The notes below the pieces were generated by a model. That model saw only the letters and a program-made list of their open reading frames with translations, was not told the DNA's origin and did not search any database. Shown in pieces: positions 51,400 through 60,491 of a stretch of DNA of 64,000 bases. The stretch spans positions 1,178,001 through 1,242,000 of the forward strand of contig NZ_JMQM01000001.1 in NCBI RefSeq assembly GCF_000733725.1. The letters run 5' to 3'. Each line of letters opens with the position of its first letter. Within the stretch, counting starts at the first letter, position 1. Position numbers and translations under genes: made by a program. Source of the DNA: Nitratireductor basaltis (GTDB lineage Bacteria; Pseudomonadota; Alphaproteobacteria; Rhizobiales; Rhizobiaceae).

Positions 51400-52128
51400 T
51401 CAGCGCATGAAGTCCGGCAGGCTTGCGAATGCTGTTTTAAGGGCCGAAGACCAACCGTCTGAAATTGCCCGGTAATAGCTATCATCCTGCTCGAACCGCT
51501 TCTGCATCGCGATCTTGAAACTGTCCCGCTCGTAGTAGAGCAGATCAAGCGGCATTCCGACAGACAGATTGGATTTCAGGGTGGAGTCGAAGGAAACCAG
51601 CAATAGCTTCACGGTTTCCTCAAAACTCATTGTGGGCTCGTGCGCGCGCACCAGGATGGGTTTGCCGTATTTCGTCTCGCCAATCTGGAAGAATGGCGTG
51701 TCTTCACCGGACTCGATGAAATTGCCTTCGGGATAGATCAGGAAGAGGCGCGGTTCCATCCCGTTGATCTGGCCACCAAGGATGAAGGAAGCCCCGAAAG
51801 CATCCGCGTTCTGGCCTGTCGGCGCGGATTGCTGGATCACCTCCTTGACCGTGTCACCGACAAGCCGAGCCGCCTGATACATTGATGGCGCTTCAAGGAT
51901 TGTCGGATTTCTCTCGTCGGGGGCTTTAGAACGTTCTTCAAGCAGGCTGATTACAGCCTGGGTTGTTGCCAGATTGCCTGCGGACAGAAGAACCAGAACC
52001 CGCTCACCGGGCTTTGCCCAGCTATGCATCTTCCGGAAAACGGAGACATTGTCGACGCCGGCATTCGTGCGGGTATCCGACATGAAGACCAGTCCGCGAT
52101 CGATCTTCAACCCAACGCAGTAGGTCAT
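51400..52128 (-). CDS. Anbu-type proteasome-like peptidase
   Basis: 242-residue Ntn-hydrolase of the ancestral beta subunit (Anbu) group. The protein begins M-T-Y-C-V-G-L-K, so removal of Met exposes the catalytic Thr1. Asp17 is in S-D-T-R, and Lys32 after F-R matches the Thr/Asp/Lys triad of proteasome subunits within one residue. L-S-A-G-N-L-A near 48 is the usual strand. The three upstream genes (transglutaminase, alpha-E, ATP-grasp) are the known Anbu partners. Anbu forms open-ring or helical assemblies; its substrate is unclear. Confidence 0.92.
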   Translation of the reverse strand: MTYCVGLKIDRGLVFMSDTRTNAGVDNVSVFRKMHSWAKPGERVLVLLSAGNLATTQAVISLLEERSKAPDERNPTILEAPSMYQAARLVGDTVKEVIQQSAPTGQNADAFGASFILGGQINGMEPRLFLIYPEGNFIESGEDTPFFQIGETKYGKPILVRAHEPTMSFEETVKLLLVSFDSTLKSNLSVGMPLDLLYYERDSFKIAMQKRFEQDDSYYRAISDGWSSALKTAFASLPDFMR

Positions 52129-52164
52129 GGCCTTTTAGCGCCCTTCAGGAATCACCTTCTATGA

Positions 52165-52965
52165 TTACTGCTCGACAGTAATGTGAACCGCAAGCGCTTC
52201 TTCAGAGTATCCATGTCTAATCCCCGCGATCGGCTTGGCCTCGCGGTAATCGCGGCCGATGGCTATCCGCACATAGCGCTCATCGGGCGAAATTCCGTTG
52301 GAGCAGTCAAATCCGACCCAGCCCAGACCGTCCACATGCGCTTCAGCCCAGGCATGGCTGGCCGTCTGCTCGTCCACACCATCCATGCGCAGATAGCCGC
52401 TGACATAGCGGGCTGGATAGCCCATGAGGCGTGCGGCAGCGATGAAGATGTGACTGTGGTCCTGGCACACACCCTCGCCACGCTGCAATGCTTCTTCAGC
52501 CGTGGTCATGACATCGGTCGCGTGCGTGACATATGAAACGCGCTCGCCAATCGCCTTCATGAGACCGTGCAGCCTGACCGCGTCTCCCTCGTCATGAGCA
52601 GGATGTTCTTCCGCGAGCCTCCTGATGCTCTCGCCCGCTTCACATTGGGCGCTGGTGCGCTGAAACAGCCAGAGGGGCGCCAGACCGCGATGCGGGCCGC
52701 TGATGCCGTTGCTCTCGCGTGTTTCCACCACTCCCGATACCGAGACACTGATCGTGTTGGTGCTGCCTTCGGCGCTCAGCAGGCGTGTGTCATTGCCATA
52801 GCTGTCATCGTAGCGCACCTCTTCACGTCCGCCATCGATCGACATCTTCCACTCCACCACTTTCTGGGTGGGGCCGCTCCTGGGGAAGAGGCGCAATCTC
52901 TGCAGGGCATAGCTGACCGGCAGATCATACGAGTATTCGGTAGTGTGAGATATCTTCAGCCGCAT
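52165..52965 (-). CDS. Transglutaminase-like protein of the Anbu cluster
   Basis: 266 residues: an N-terminal beta domain (M-R-L-K-I-S-H-T-T-E-Y-S-Y) and a transglutaminase-like cysteine protease domain. The triad is visible: Cys in G-E-G-V-C-Q-D-H near residue 165, His in A-S-H-A-W-A-E-A near 210, and Asp in G-F-D-C-S-N-G near 225. Members are thought to cleave or form isopeptide-like bonds. Nine nt after the alpha-E gene, 36 nt before Anbu. Confidence 0.92.
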   Translation of the reverse strand: MRLKISHTTEYSYDLPVSYALQRLRLFPRSGPTQKVVEWKMSIDGGREEVRYDDSYGNDTRLLSAEGSTNTISVSVSGVVETRESNGISGPHRGLAPLWLFQRTSAQCEAGESIRRLAEEHPAHDEGDAVRLHGLMKAIGERVSYVTHATDVMTTAEEALQRGEGVCQDHSHIFIAAARLMGYPARYVSGYLRMDGVDEQTASHAWAEAHVDGLGWVGFDCSNGISPDERYVRIAIGRDYREAKPIAGIRHGYSEEALAVHITVEQ

Positions 52966-52974
52966 GTACCTGCC

Positions 52975-53916
52975 TCAGTTGAACCGATAATCGGTGGCGA
53001 TCTGATCGGCCAGCCGGGCGTTGTCGCGTATGAAGGATCTGAGAAATTCATGAAGCCCGCGATCCACGATATCCTCGATTGAAGTGTCCTGCAGATTTGC
53101 CAGCGTGTTTATCGCCACGTCATAGGAAGGCTGTTGGCTGCCATAATCCTGGCCAAGCGCATCAAGCCCACCGGCAATGCCGTGATAGCAAAAGGCAAGC
53201 GAACGCGGCATCCGCCGGTTGAGGATCAGATGATCCGCCACATTTGCGGGGCTGTATTCGCCCTCATAGGTCCAGCGATAGGAGCGATGCGCGGAGACCG
53301 AGCGCAGGATCGTCTGCCATTGGCTCGTGTCGAGCATCGAGCCGACCCAGGCAGCACTTGGCAGAAGGACGAAATATTTGACGTCGAGAATGCGCGCGGT
53401 GTTGTCGGCGCGTTCGATCAATGTGCCAAGCTGTGCAAATTCGAATATCTCGTTGCGCAGCATGGTGCCCTGGAAGGTGCCACGTATCAGTGCGGTCTCC
53501 CTCTTGATGGCGTCAAGCACGGCAGGCAGATCACGTTCGTCAACCGGCGAAGTCAGAAGGCGGCGGAAGGTCATCCAGGCTTCGTTGATCGCTTCCCAGA
53601 CTTCACGTGTCAGCGTCGTGCGCACCATTCGCGCATTCATGCGTGCTGTTTCCATCGAGGAGAGAACGCTCGACGGATTGGTCAGGTCACGAAGCAGGAA
53701 ATCGGCCACTGCCAAGGTGGAATATTCGCTGTGCGTTGCCTCGAAAGCACCGCGCACACCGGCACTCGACAAGACCGAACCCCACTCGTCCGAAGCGGTG
53801 CTGATTTCCGTCAGGGAAAGACGCAGGCCCGTATCGACAAGGCGCGCCATATTCTCGGCTCGCTCAATATATCGGCTGACCCAAAACAGTCCGTTCGCCG
53901 CCCGCCCCAATAACAT
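52975..53916 (-). CDS. Alpha-E domain protein
   Basis: 313-residue all-helical protein, family start L-G-R-A-A-N-G-L-F-W-V-S-R-Y-I-E-R-A-E-N-M-A-R. Always linked with a circularly permuted ATP-grasp protein and a transglutaminase. It is rich in conserved Trp/Arg/Glu, but no catalytic mechanism is known. It lies between the ATP-grasp and transglutaminase genes. Confidence 0.92.
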   Translation of the reverse strand: MLLGRAANGLFWVSRYIERAENMARLVDTGLRLSLTEISTASDEWGSVLSSAGVRGAFEATHSEYSTLAVADFLLRDLTNPSSVLSSMETARMNARMVRTTLTREVWEAINEAWMTFRRLLTSPVDERDLPAVLDAIKRETALIRGTFQGTMLRNEIFEFAQLGTLIERADNTARILDVKYFVLLPSAAWVGSMLDTSQWQTILRSVSAHRSYRWTYEGEYSPANVADHLILNRRMPRSLAFCYHGIAGGLDALGQDYGSQQPSYDVAINTLANLQDTSIEDIVDRGLHEFLRSFIRDNARLADQIATDYRFN

Positions 53917-53960
53917 CTCGTCAGCCTGTTTCCTTTCCCGCGCCCAAGCATGAGCGTGAC

Positions 53961-55370
53961 CTAGTCATTAAGCACCCAGGTGTCTTTCGTTCCACCGCCC
54001 TGCGAAGAATTCACCACAAGAGAACCTTCGCGCATTGCCACACGTGTCAATCCGCCGGGAACTATGCGGATCGTGTCGGACACGAGCACGAAAGGCCTAA
54101 GATCCACATGCCGCGGCGCGAGGCCCTTGTCGGTCAGCACCGGACAGGTGGATAGCGAAAGCGTGGGTTGCGCGATGTAGTTCGAGGGTCTCGCCTTCAG
54201 CTTCTCCGCGAAGGCTTCGCGTTCCTTTCGGGAAGCGGCAGGGCCGACAAGCATGCCGTAGCCACCAGAGCCATGCACTTCCTTGACCACAAGTTCCTGC
54301 AGATGCTCGAGAACATAGGCAAGACTGTCCGGCTCCGAACAGCGCCATGTCGGCACATTCTGAAGGATCGCCTTCCTTCCCGTATAGAACTCGATGATCT
54401 CCGGCATATAGGAATAGATTGCCTTGTCATCGGCAATACCAGTCCCCGGCGCATTGGCGATGGTGATGTTGCCGGCACGATAGACATCCATAATGCCGGG
54501 CACACCCAGGGCCGAGTCCGGCCTGAATGTGAGCGGGTCCAGAAAATCGTCGTCGACCCGCCTGTAGAGCACGTCAATCGGCTTGTAGCCTTGCGTGGTT
54601 CGCATCGCCACGCGACCATCCACCACGCGCAGGTCCTGACCTTCCACCAGTTCCACTCCCATCTGGTCGGCCAGGAAGGCATGCTCGAAATAGGCGGAAT
54701 TGAAACTGCCGGGAGTAAGAATTGCTATGCGAGGCGCACCCTCGCAATTGCGTGGGCGCACATTGCCCAGCGAATTGCGCAGCAATTGCGGGTAATTCTC
54801 GACCGGCCGCACACTGACCTGCTGAAACAGTTCTGGAAAGAGCTGCATCATGGTCTCGCGGTTTTCCAGCATGTAGGAAACACCGGATGGCGTGCGTGCA
54901 TTGTCTTCCAGCACGTAGAACTCGTCCTCGCCGGTGCGTACGATGTCAACGCCGATAATGTGAGTGTAGACGCCGCCTGGTGGACGCACGCCAATCATCT
55001 CGGGCAGGAAGGCATCGTTGTTGGCGATGATCTCGCGTGGAATGCGTCCCGCGCGCAAAATCTCCTGTCGATGATAGATGTCGTCCAGAAATGCATTCAA
55101 CGCCTGCACGCGTTGTTCGATGCCTTGCACCAACCGGCGCCATTCGCGGCCCGATATGATCCGTGGCACGATATCGAAGGGTATCAGCCGTTCGGCAGCT
55201 TCTTCCTCACCGTAGACTGCAAATGTGATGCCGGTCTTGCGGAAGACACGCTCCGCGTCTCGCGCCTTCGAGCCCAACCGTGCAGCATCCTGCTGGTTCA
55301 GCCATTGCTGGTAAGCCTCATAAGGCGAACGTGGGCCAGCCCCCGACTGCATTTCATCAAAAAACGACAC
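53961..55370 (-). CDS. Circularly permuted ATP-grasp protein
   Basis: 469 residues. The circularly permuted ATP-grasp layout is seen from F-F-D-E-M and Y-x-x-Y-x-x-W-L at the N-terminus, D-D-I-Y near residue 105, V-L-E-D-N-A-R-T-P-S-G near 165 (Mg2+-ligand Glu/Asn), and V-V-K-E-V-H-G-S-G-G-Y-G-M-L near 370 (glycine-rich loop). It is predicted to ligate amino groups, perhaps making a peptide tag. I choose GTG 55370, behind GGGAG at about 7 nt, which gives the family N-terminus; the frame is open to 55454. First gene of the four-gene cluster. Confidence 0.9.
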   Translation of the reverse strand: MSFFDEMQSGAGPRSPYEAYQQWLNQQDAARLGSKARDAERVFRKTGITFAVYGEEEAAERLIPFDIVPRIISGREWRRLVQGIEQRVQALNAFLDDIYHRQEILRAGRIPREIIANNDAFLPEMIGVRPPGGVYTHIIGVDIVRTGEDEFYVLEDNARTPSGVSYMLENRETMMQLFPELFQQVSVRPVENYPQLLRNSLGNVRPRNCEGAPRIAILTPGSFNSAYFEHAFLADQMGVELVEGQDLRVVDGRVAMRTTQGYKPIDVLYRRVDDDFLDPLTFRPDSALGVPGIMDVYRAGNITIANAPGTGIADDKAIYSYMPEIIEFYTGRKAILQNVPTWRCSEPDSLAYVLEHLQELVVKEVHGSGGYGMLVGPAASRKEREAFAEKLKARPSNYIAQPTLSLSTCPVLTDKGLAPRHVDLRPFVLVSDTIRIVPGGLTRVAMREGSLVVNSSQGGGTKDTWVLND

Positions 55371-55528
55371 GAAATGCTCCCTTTCCAGCAAGCATTTCAA
55401 ATCGCCTCGGAACAAAAGGCAAGTCATTTCTGCCACTTGCATCGTATTGCACAAGCAGCAGGCTCAGACGACTGCCAATGATTACCGATCATGCAGGCCG
55501 TGCATAAGAAGTCGGCAAAGCCACGAGG

Positions 55529-56659
55529 CTAACGCGGCGGGATGTCGCCCCGGGCCCATGCCGCGCGAATCTCCGCAGCGCGTTCGGTGAACCTGCCTTG
55601 CTCGATCGCGGAGCGGATATCGGCCATCAGCGACTGATAGTAGGCAAGGTTGTTCCAGGTCAGGAGCATCCCGCCCAGAGCCTCGTTCGAACGCACCAGG
55701 TGATGGAGATATGCACGAGAATAGTCGCGGCTTGCCGGACAGTTGCTCTCTTCATCCAGCGGGCGCGGATCTTCCGCGTGACGGGCGTTCTTCAGGTTGA
55801 TCTTGCCGTGGCGCGTATAGGCAAGGCCATGACGCCCGGCCCGCGTCGGCATGACGCAGTCGAACATGTCGATGCCGCGGGCGACCGCACCGAGAATATC
55901 GTCAGGCGTCCCTACGCCCATGAGATAACGGGGCTTTTCTTCGGGAAGTTGAGGACAGGTCGCCTCTAGCATCTCGAACATGACGTCCTGCGGCTCACCC
56001 ACCGCAAGCCCTCCGACGGCATAGCCCTTCAGGTCGAGCGCCTTCAGCGCCTGTGCGGAACGCTCGCGCAGCTTCACGTCATCGCCGCCCTGGACGATGC
56101 CGAACATCGCCTTGCCGGGCTGGTCGCCGAACGCGGTCTTGCAGCGCTCGGCCCAGCGCAGCGACAGTTCCATCGCACGCTCGATCTCGGAACGTTCTGC
56201 GGGAAGTGCGATACATTCATCGAGCTGCATCTGGATGTCGGAATCGAGCAGTCCCTGGATCTCGATCGAGCGCTCAGGCGACATTTCGAACACCTGGCCA
56301 TCCACATGCGAGCGGAAGGTGACGCCCTTCTCGGTGATCTTGCGCAGGTCTGCCAGGGACATGACCTGGAATCCGCCGGAATCGGTCAGGATCGGATGTG
56401 GCCAGCGTGCGAATTCATGCAGGCCACCAAGCCGCGCCATGCGTTCGGCGCCGGGGCGCAGCATCAGATGATAGGTGTTGCCCAGTATGATGTCGCTGCC
56501 AAGTTCACGCACCTGATCGAGATACATGGCCTTGACGGTTCCGGCGGTACCCACCGGCATGAAAGCGGGCGTTCGTACCGTGCCGCGCGGCATGGTGATT
56601 TCGCCGCGGCGTGCAGCACCGTCACGTGCCAGCAGGTTGAATGTGAAATTCTCGCTCAC
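55529..56659 (-). CDS. tgt: tRNA-guanine transglycosylase, zinc site altered
   Basis: 376-residue enzyme exchanging G34 for preQ1 in tRNAs with GUN anticodons. Catalytic D93 (T-D-S-G-G-F-Q) and D267 (F-D-C-V-M-P-T-R) are present, and G-I-V-Q-G-G and G-G-L-A-V-G are intact. The structural zinc site, C-x-C-x-x-C and a later His in typical bacterial Tgt, reads S305-N-C307-P-A-S310 and N336, leaving one ligand. It overlaps queA by ATGA (56656-56659). Confidence 0.95.
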   Translation of the reverse strand: MSENFTFNLLARDGAARRGEITMPRGTVRTPAFMPVGTAGTVKAMYLDQVRELGSDIILGNTYHLMLRPGAERMARLGGLHEFARWPHPILTDSGGFQVMSLADLRKITEKGVTFRSHVDGQVFEMSPERSIEIQGLLDSDIQMQLDECIALPAERSEIERAMELSLRWAERCKTAFGDQPGKAMFGIVQGGDDVKLRERSAQALKALDLKGYAVGGLAVGEPQDVMFEMLEATCPQLPEEKPRYLMGVGTPDDILGAVARGIDMFDCVMPTRAGRHGLAYTRHGKINLKNARHAEDPRPLDEESNCPASRDYSRAYLHHLVRSNEALGGMLLTWNNLAYYQSLMADIRSAIEQGRFTERAAEIRAAWARGDIPPR

Positions 56660-57729
56660 TGATCTTCCCGGTAAAGAAGGCTTGAATCGCCGTAGGAATA
56701 GAAACGGTAGCCATACTCGATGGCATGGGCATAGGCGCGCTTCATCGTTTCAAAACCGGCAAAGGCGCTGACCAGCATGAAGAGCGTTGATTTTGGCAGA
56801 TGAAAATTTGTCATCAGCATGTCTGCCGTGTGGAAGCGATAGCCCGGCGTGATGAAGATATCCGTCTCGCCGCTCCACGGAATGATCCGGCCCTTTTCGT
56901 CAACAGCACTTTCCAGGAGGCGCAGGGATGTCGTGCCAACGGAGACGATACGGCCGCCCCTGGCTTTAACCGCATTCAGTGCGTCGGCTGTCGCTTCATC
57001 CACTTCACCCCATTCGGAGTGCATCTTGTGGTCATTGGTGTCTTCCACCTTCACCGGCAGAAAAGTGCCGGCACCCACATGCAGCGTCACATAATGTTCT
57101 TCAACGCCCATCGCGGCGAGGTTTTCCAGAAGCTCCGGCGTGAAATGCAGGCCGGCCGTGGGTGCTGCGACCGCACCTTCTTCCTTGGCATAGACGGTCT
57201 GGTAATCGATGGCGTCGCGTTCGTCTTCCGGACGTTTGGCGGCGATATAGGGCGGCAGGGGCATCTGCCCCACCATCGCTATGCGCTCGTCGAGTACAGG
57301 ACCGGACATATCGAAGACGAGAAGAACCTCACCCGCCTCGCCTTTCTCGGCGACCGTGGCATCAAGCGTAGCGCCCTCACAAGCGCCGCCATCAGCCCCG
57401 AAGCGAATGATCTCGCCCTCCTTCACGCGCTTGGCAGGCTTGATGAAAGCCTTCCAGCGATCTGCGCCGGTGCGCATGTGAAGCGTCGCCTCGATATGGG
57501 CAATGGCTTCGCCGCGCTGACGGATGCCATTCAGCCGAGCGGGCACAACCTTCGTATCATTGAAAACGAGCGCGTCGCCTGCGCGCAGGATCTGCGTGAG
57601 ATCACGGACGTGGCGATTATCAAGACGCGCGCCCTCGACCTCCAGCAGCCGCGCGGAATCGCGGGGACTTGCCGGACGCAGGGCAATGAGTTCTTCCGGG
57701 AGTTCGAAGTCGAATTGTTCTACGCGCAT
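56656..57729 (-). CDS. queA: S-adenosylmethionine:tRNA ribosyltransferase-isomerase
   Basis: 357-residue enzyme making epoxyqueuosine in tRNA by transferring the ribosyl part of SAM to preQ1. Motifs: [11 protein letters not shown] near residue 5, D-S-A-R-L-L near 23, V-F-N-D-T-K-V near 54, A-P-T-A-G-L-H-F-T near 193, and H-V-G-A-G-T-F near 220. Pairs with tgt in one translationally coupled unit; upstream are two cyclophilin genes in the same direction. Confidence 0.96.
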   Translation of the reverse strand: MRVEQFDFELPEELIALRPASPRDSARLLEVEGARLDNRHVRDLTQILRAGDALVFNDTKVVPARLNGIRQRGEAIAHIEATLHMRTGADRWKAFIKPAKRVKEGEIIRFGADGGACEGATLDATVAEKGEAGEVLLVFDMSGPVLDERIAMVGQMPLPPYIAAKRPEDERDAIDYQTVYAKEEGAVAAPTAGLHFTPELLENLAAMGVEEHYVTLHVGAGTFLPVKVEDTNDHKMHSEWGEVDEATADALNAVKARGGRIVSVGTTSLRLLESAVDEKGRIIPWSGETDIFITPGYRFHTADMLMTNFHLPKSTLFMLVSAFAGFETMKRAYAHAIEYGYRFYSYGDSSLLYREDQ

Positions 57730-57794
57730 GCGCTGCTGCTACAGCATTTCGCGCCCGGACGGAACCACCATCCGGGCGCTTCATCATGTCGCCC

Positions 57795-58271
57795 TCAGGC
57801 GAGATCTGCGGCCACACGCATTGTGACGATCTTGTCGGGGTCCTGAACCGGCTCCCCGCGCTTCAGTTCATCGATGGCTTCCATGCCTTCGACAACCTGG
57901 CCCCAGACCGAATACTGACGGTCGAGCCAGGGCGACTTGGAGAAGCAGATGAAGAACTGCGAATTGGCAGAGTTCGGGTTCTGCGAACGGGCCATGGAGC
58001 AGGTGCCGCGCTCGTGCGACATGTTCGAGAACTCGGCTTTCAGGTCCGGCTTGTCGGAGCCGCCCATGCCGGTGCCAGTCGGATCACCCGTCTGCGCCAT
58101 GAAGTCGTCGATGACGCGGTGGAACACGATGCCGTCATAGAACTTCTCGCGGGCCAGTTCCTTGATGCGCGCGACATGGTTCGGCGCGACGTCCGGGAAG
58201 AGCTGGACAACAGCCTTGCCCTTGGTCGTCTCGAGGATGATTGTGTTTTCCGGGTCCTTGATTTCACTCAT
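57795..58271 (-). CDS. Cyclophilin-type peptidyl-prolyl isomerase, cytoplasmic
   Basis: 158-residue cyclophilin without a signal sequence. Active-site residues: F-H-R-V-I-D-D-F-M (catalytic Arg) near residue 50, Q-T-G-D-P-T-G-T-G near 60, A-N-S-Q-F-F-I near 100, and L-D-R-Q-Y-S-V-W-G near 115. Paired with a secreted copy 22 nt upstream, probably by gene duplication. Confidence 0.93.
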   Translation of the reverse strand: MSEIKDPENTIILETTKGKAVVQLFPDVAPNHVARIKELAREKFYDGIVFHRVIDDFMAQTGDPTGTGMGGSDKPDLKAEFSNMSHERGTCSMARSQNPNSANSQFFICFSKSPWLDRQYSVWGQVVEGMEAIDELKRGEPVQDPDKIVTMRVAADLA

Positions 58272-58293
58272 GAGGACGCCCCCTTCTCTTCTG

Positions 58294-58875
58294 CTACTCG
58301 TCCGCTTTCACGCGGACATCGATCATGCGGTCCGGGTCTTCAACAACGCCGTTCCGGTCCTTGTCACCACGCTTGATGGCGTCGACATGTTCCATACCCG
58401 ATTCCACCTCCCCGACAATGGTGTAGCTACCATTGAGGAAGGGTGCCGGGGCGAAATTGATGAAGAACTGCGAATTGGCCGAATTCGGATCCTGCGAGCG
58501 GGCCATACCGACCGTACCGCGCTCGAAGGTGGCCTTGGAGAATTCGGCCGGAAGATCAGGCAGCTCGGAACTTCCCGTACCCGCACGTGCGGGATTGAAG
58601 CCATCTTCCATATCGCCGAACTGGACGTCACCGGTCTGGGCCATGAAGCCATCGATCACACGGTGGAAAGCCACATTGTCATAGGCACCGGAACGGGCCA
58701 GTTCCTTGATGCGCTCAACATGTTTCGGCGCCAGGTCAGGGCGCAACGCGATTTCGACCGTGCCATCCTTCAGTTCGATGACCAGCGTGTTTTCCGGATC
58801 TGCGGCATGGGCGGCGAAGGGGAAGGCCAGCGCTGCTGCAAGCAGCGTGGAGGCGGCAAAACGTGCCAGACGCAT
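58294..58875 (-). CDS. Cyclophilin-type peptidyl-prolyl isomerase, periplasmic
   Basis: 193 residues with a clear Sec signal peptide (about 24 residues, cleaved after A-H-A). The cyclophilin domain has F-H-R-V-I-D-G-F-M-A-Q-T-G-D near residue 78 and A-N-S-Q-F-F-I near 133. It likely aids folding of exported proteins. Between coaD and the cytoplasmic cyclophilin, all on the minus strand. Confidence 0.93.
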   Translation of the reverse strand: MRLARFAASTLLAAALAFPFAAHAADPENTLVIELKDGTVEIALRPDLAPKHVERIKELARSGAYDNVAFHRVIDGFMAQTGDVQFGDMEDGFNPARAGTGSSELPDLPAEFSKATFERGTVGMARSQDPNSANSQFFINFAPAPFLNGSYTIVGEVESGMEHVDAIKRGDKDRNGVVEDPDRMIDVRVKADE

Positions 58876-58944
58876 GAAAAATCTCCGTTGGTTACAAGAC
58901 TGACGTGATGCCTGCCGAATGTGGCGGCAACTGGAACATGGACA

Positions 58945-59445
58945 TCAGGACGCGAATTTCGCCACAAGCGCACGGCGCACGGCTACCGGGACGAAAGGCG
59001 CGATGTCCCCGCCCATGCTTGCGATCTGGCGAACGAGCGTTGCCGTAATCGTACGCACGGATGGGCTGGCCGGCAGAAAGACAGTCTGCAGATCCGGTGC
59101 CATTGTTTCGTTCATTCCCGCCATCTGCATCTCGTAATCAAGATCCGTACCGTCTCGAAGGCCGCGTATGATGATCGAGGCACCATGATCGCGCGCGGCA
59201 TCAATGACGAGATTATCGAAAGCGACGACTTCTATACGGCTCTTGTCGGATCCAAGCTCGTCTGCCGCCGATTTCTCGATGAGTTCCACGCGCTCCTCGA
59301 AGGAGAAAAGCGGTTTCTTGCCCGGATGTAGCCCTATCCCGAGCACGATCCGGTCGGCAACGGTGAGCGCACCCTTGAGGACATCAAGGTGGCCATTCGT
59401 CAAAGGATCGAAGGAGCCTGCATAGAAAGCGGTTCTTACACTCAT
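58945..59445 (-). CDS. coaD: Phosphopantetheine adenylyltransferase
   Basis: 166-residue nucleotidyltransferase of coenzyme A synthesis. N-terminal [12 protein letters not shown] with the T-x-G-H-type ATP motif, [12 protein letters not shown] near residue 95, and M-A-G-M-N near 108. Upstream of the cyclophilin genes and downstream of gyrA, a usual rhizobial order. Confidence 0.96.
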   Translation of the reverse strand: MSVRTAFYAGSFDPLTNGHLDVLKGALTVADRIVLGIGLHPGKKPLFSFEERVELIEKSAADELGSDKSRIEVVAFDNLVIDAARDHGASIIIRGLRDGTDLDYEMQMAGMNETMAPDLQTVFLPASPSVRTITATLVRQIASMGGDIAPFVPVAVRRALVAKFAS

Positions 59446-59514
59446 CGGGTTCTCCCGCTCGGGACTGTCTGGTTGCGGGATTAGTGCTTCTCACCAGCTT
59501 CAAGTCAACCGGGA

Positions 59515-60129
59515 TCAGGCACGGCGTGTCAGCGCCAGCCACAAACCGCCGCAGATGAGGAAACTGCCCGAAACGCGTTCCACGATCCTTATGCGGGTTC
59601 GTGTTAGAAACCTGCCTGCCCCGGCGGCCGCGAAAGCGTAAAGCGAATCCCCGACGGTCGCGACAGCCATGAAGACAGAGCCCAATATGACAGTCTGAGC
59701 GCCAGGTGAGTGAACAGGATCGACGAATTGCGGAATGAAGGCTCCGAAGAACAACAAGGCCTTCGGGTTTGACCAGATCACTATGAAGCCCTGCAGAATG
59801 AAAGAATTGCGCGCAGGGCTGCGCGCGTCTTCCGCCAATTGCCCGTCAGAGCGCCACATTTTGTAGCCGAGCCAGATCAGATAGGCGGCGCCAACCAGAC
59901 GCAAGATCTCGAACAACCAGCCCATCGAGGCGATGACCGCGGACAACCCGGCCGCAAGGACTGCGATCATGGACGCAAGTCCCAACTGGGTACCGAACAC
60001 GTTCTGCAATCCGGCTCCCGCTCCGTGGCGCAGCGAGTTGGCCACGATAACCGTGACCGAGGGACCGGGTACCATGACGAGAAGCGCGCAGGCGATTGTG
60101 TAGGAGATCAGGATGCCGGGCTCGATCAT
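59515..60129 (-). CDS. LysE/RhtB family amino-acid exporter
   Basis: 204-residue inner-membrane exporter with about six helices and the family sequence V-P-G-P-S-V-T-V-I-V-A-N-S near residue 20 and G-A-A-Y-L-I-W-L-G-Y-K-M-W near 65. Substrate cannot be assigned (amino acids or homoserine lactones in relatives). I start at 60129; the frame runs on upstream, but the added 52 residues are polar and unlike the family. Confidence 0.88.
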   Translation of the reverse strand: MIEPGILISYTIACALLVMVPGPSVTVIVANSLRHGAGAGLQNVFGTQLGLASMIAVLAAGLSAVIASMGWLFEILRLVGAAYLIWLGYKMWRSDGQLAEDARSPARNSFILQGFIVIWSNPKALLFFGAFIPQFVDPVHSPGAQTVILGSVFMAVATVGDSLYAFAAAGAGRFLTRTRIRIVERVSGSFLICGGLWLALTRRA

Positions 60130-60240
60130 GACTTCAACTCGCCTTTCCAGCTGCTCACGAGGCCGTGGCTTGTCCGTGTAGATGAACTGAGGATGAACTT
60201 GTCGTTCAGTGCTGGTTTGCCCGCAATGTGACAGTTTCCA

Positions 60241-60266
60241 GGAAGCAATGAAACAAAATCGACGTT
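60241..60266 (+). promoter_or_regulatory. EcfG-type promoter, one mismatch, before tiny membrane gene
   Basis: GGAAG (60241-60245), 17 nt, CGTT (60263-60266); one base differs from GGAAC-N17-CGTT. The expected transcript start near 60273 leaves about 20 nt before the small ORF with its AAGGAG. Confidence 0.45.
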
Positions 60267-60296
60267 TACTTCGTTTAGCGGGCAAGGAGAATGGAT

Positions 60297-60431
60297 ATGC
60301 TGATCTTTACACTCGCCGCCGCAATGACCTTTGCAATGCTGATCGCAACAGCCATCAGCCTCAATGAAGAGACCCAGCGCGTGAAGCTGGAAAACCGTGT
60401 AGCGCGCGACACTTACCCATATCGCCGCTAA
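60297..60431 (+). CDS. Tiny single-pass membrane protein
   Basis: 44 residues (46 if ATG 60291 is used): one hydrophobic helix rich in Ala/Met/Leu at the N-terminus, then a charged tail with E-E-T-Q-R-V-K-L-E-N-R and P-Y-R-R at the end. AAGGAG ends 7 nt before ATG 60297, better spaced than for 60291. An EcfG-like promoter lies just upstream. No family recognised, and genuineness rests on the signals around it. Convergent with gyrA. Confidence 0.5.
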   Translation: MLIFTLAAAMTFAMLIATAISLNEETQRVKLENRVARDTYPYRR

Positions 60432-60461
60432 AGCTTTGCGTGCGCCCAAGCGGAAGAAGCA

Positions 60462-60477
60462 GTCGCCCGTAGGCGAC
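60462..60477. terminator. Hairpin after gyrA
   Basis: GTCGCC (60462-60467) and GGCGAC (60472-60477) form a short stem with a CGTA loop in the 60 bp between gyrA and the convergent small gene. The tail on the minus strand is only pyrimidine-rich, so a weak terminator. Confidence 0.35.
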
Positions 60478-60491
60478 CGCCGATTGCGAGT

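Noticed and set aside
54168-55481. A 437-residue plus-strand frame over the ATP-grasp gene
   Set aside because: Shadow of a well-identified gene; composition rich in His/Arg as usual for such frames.
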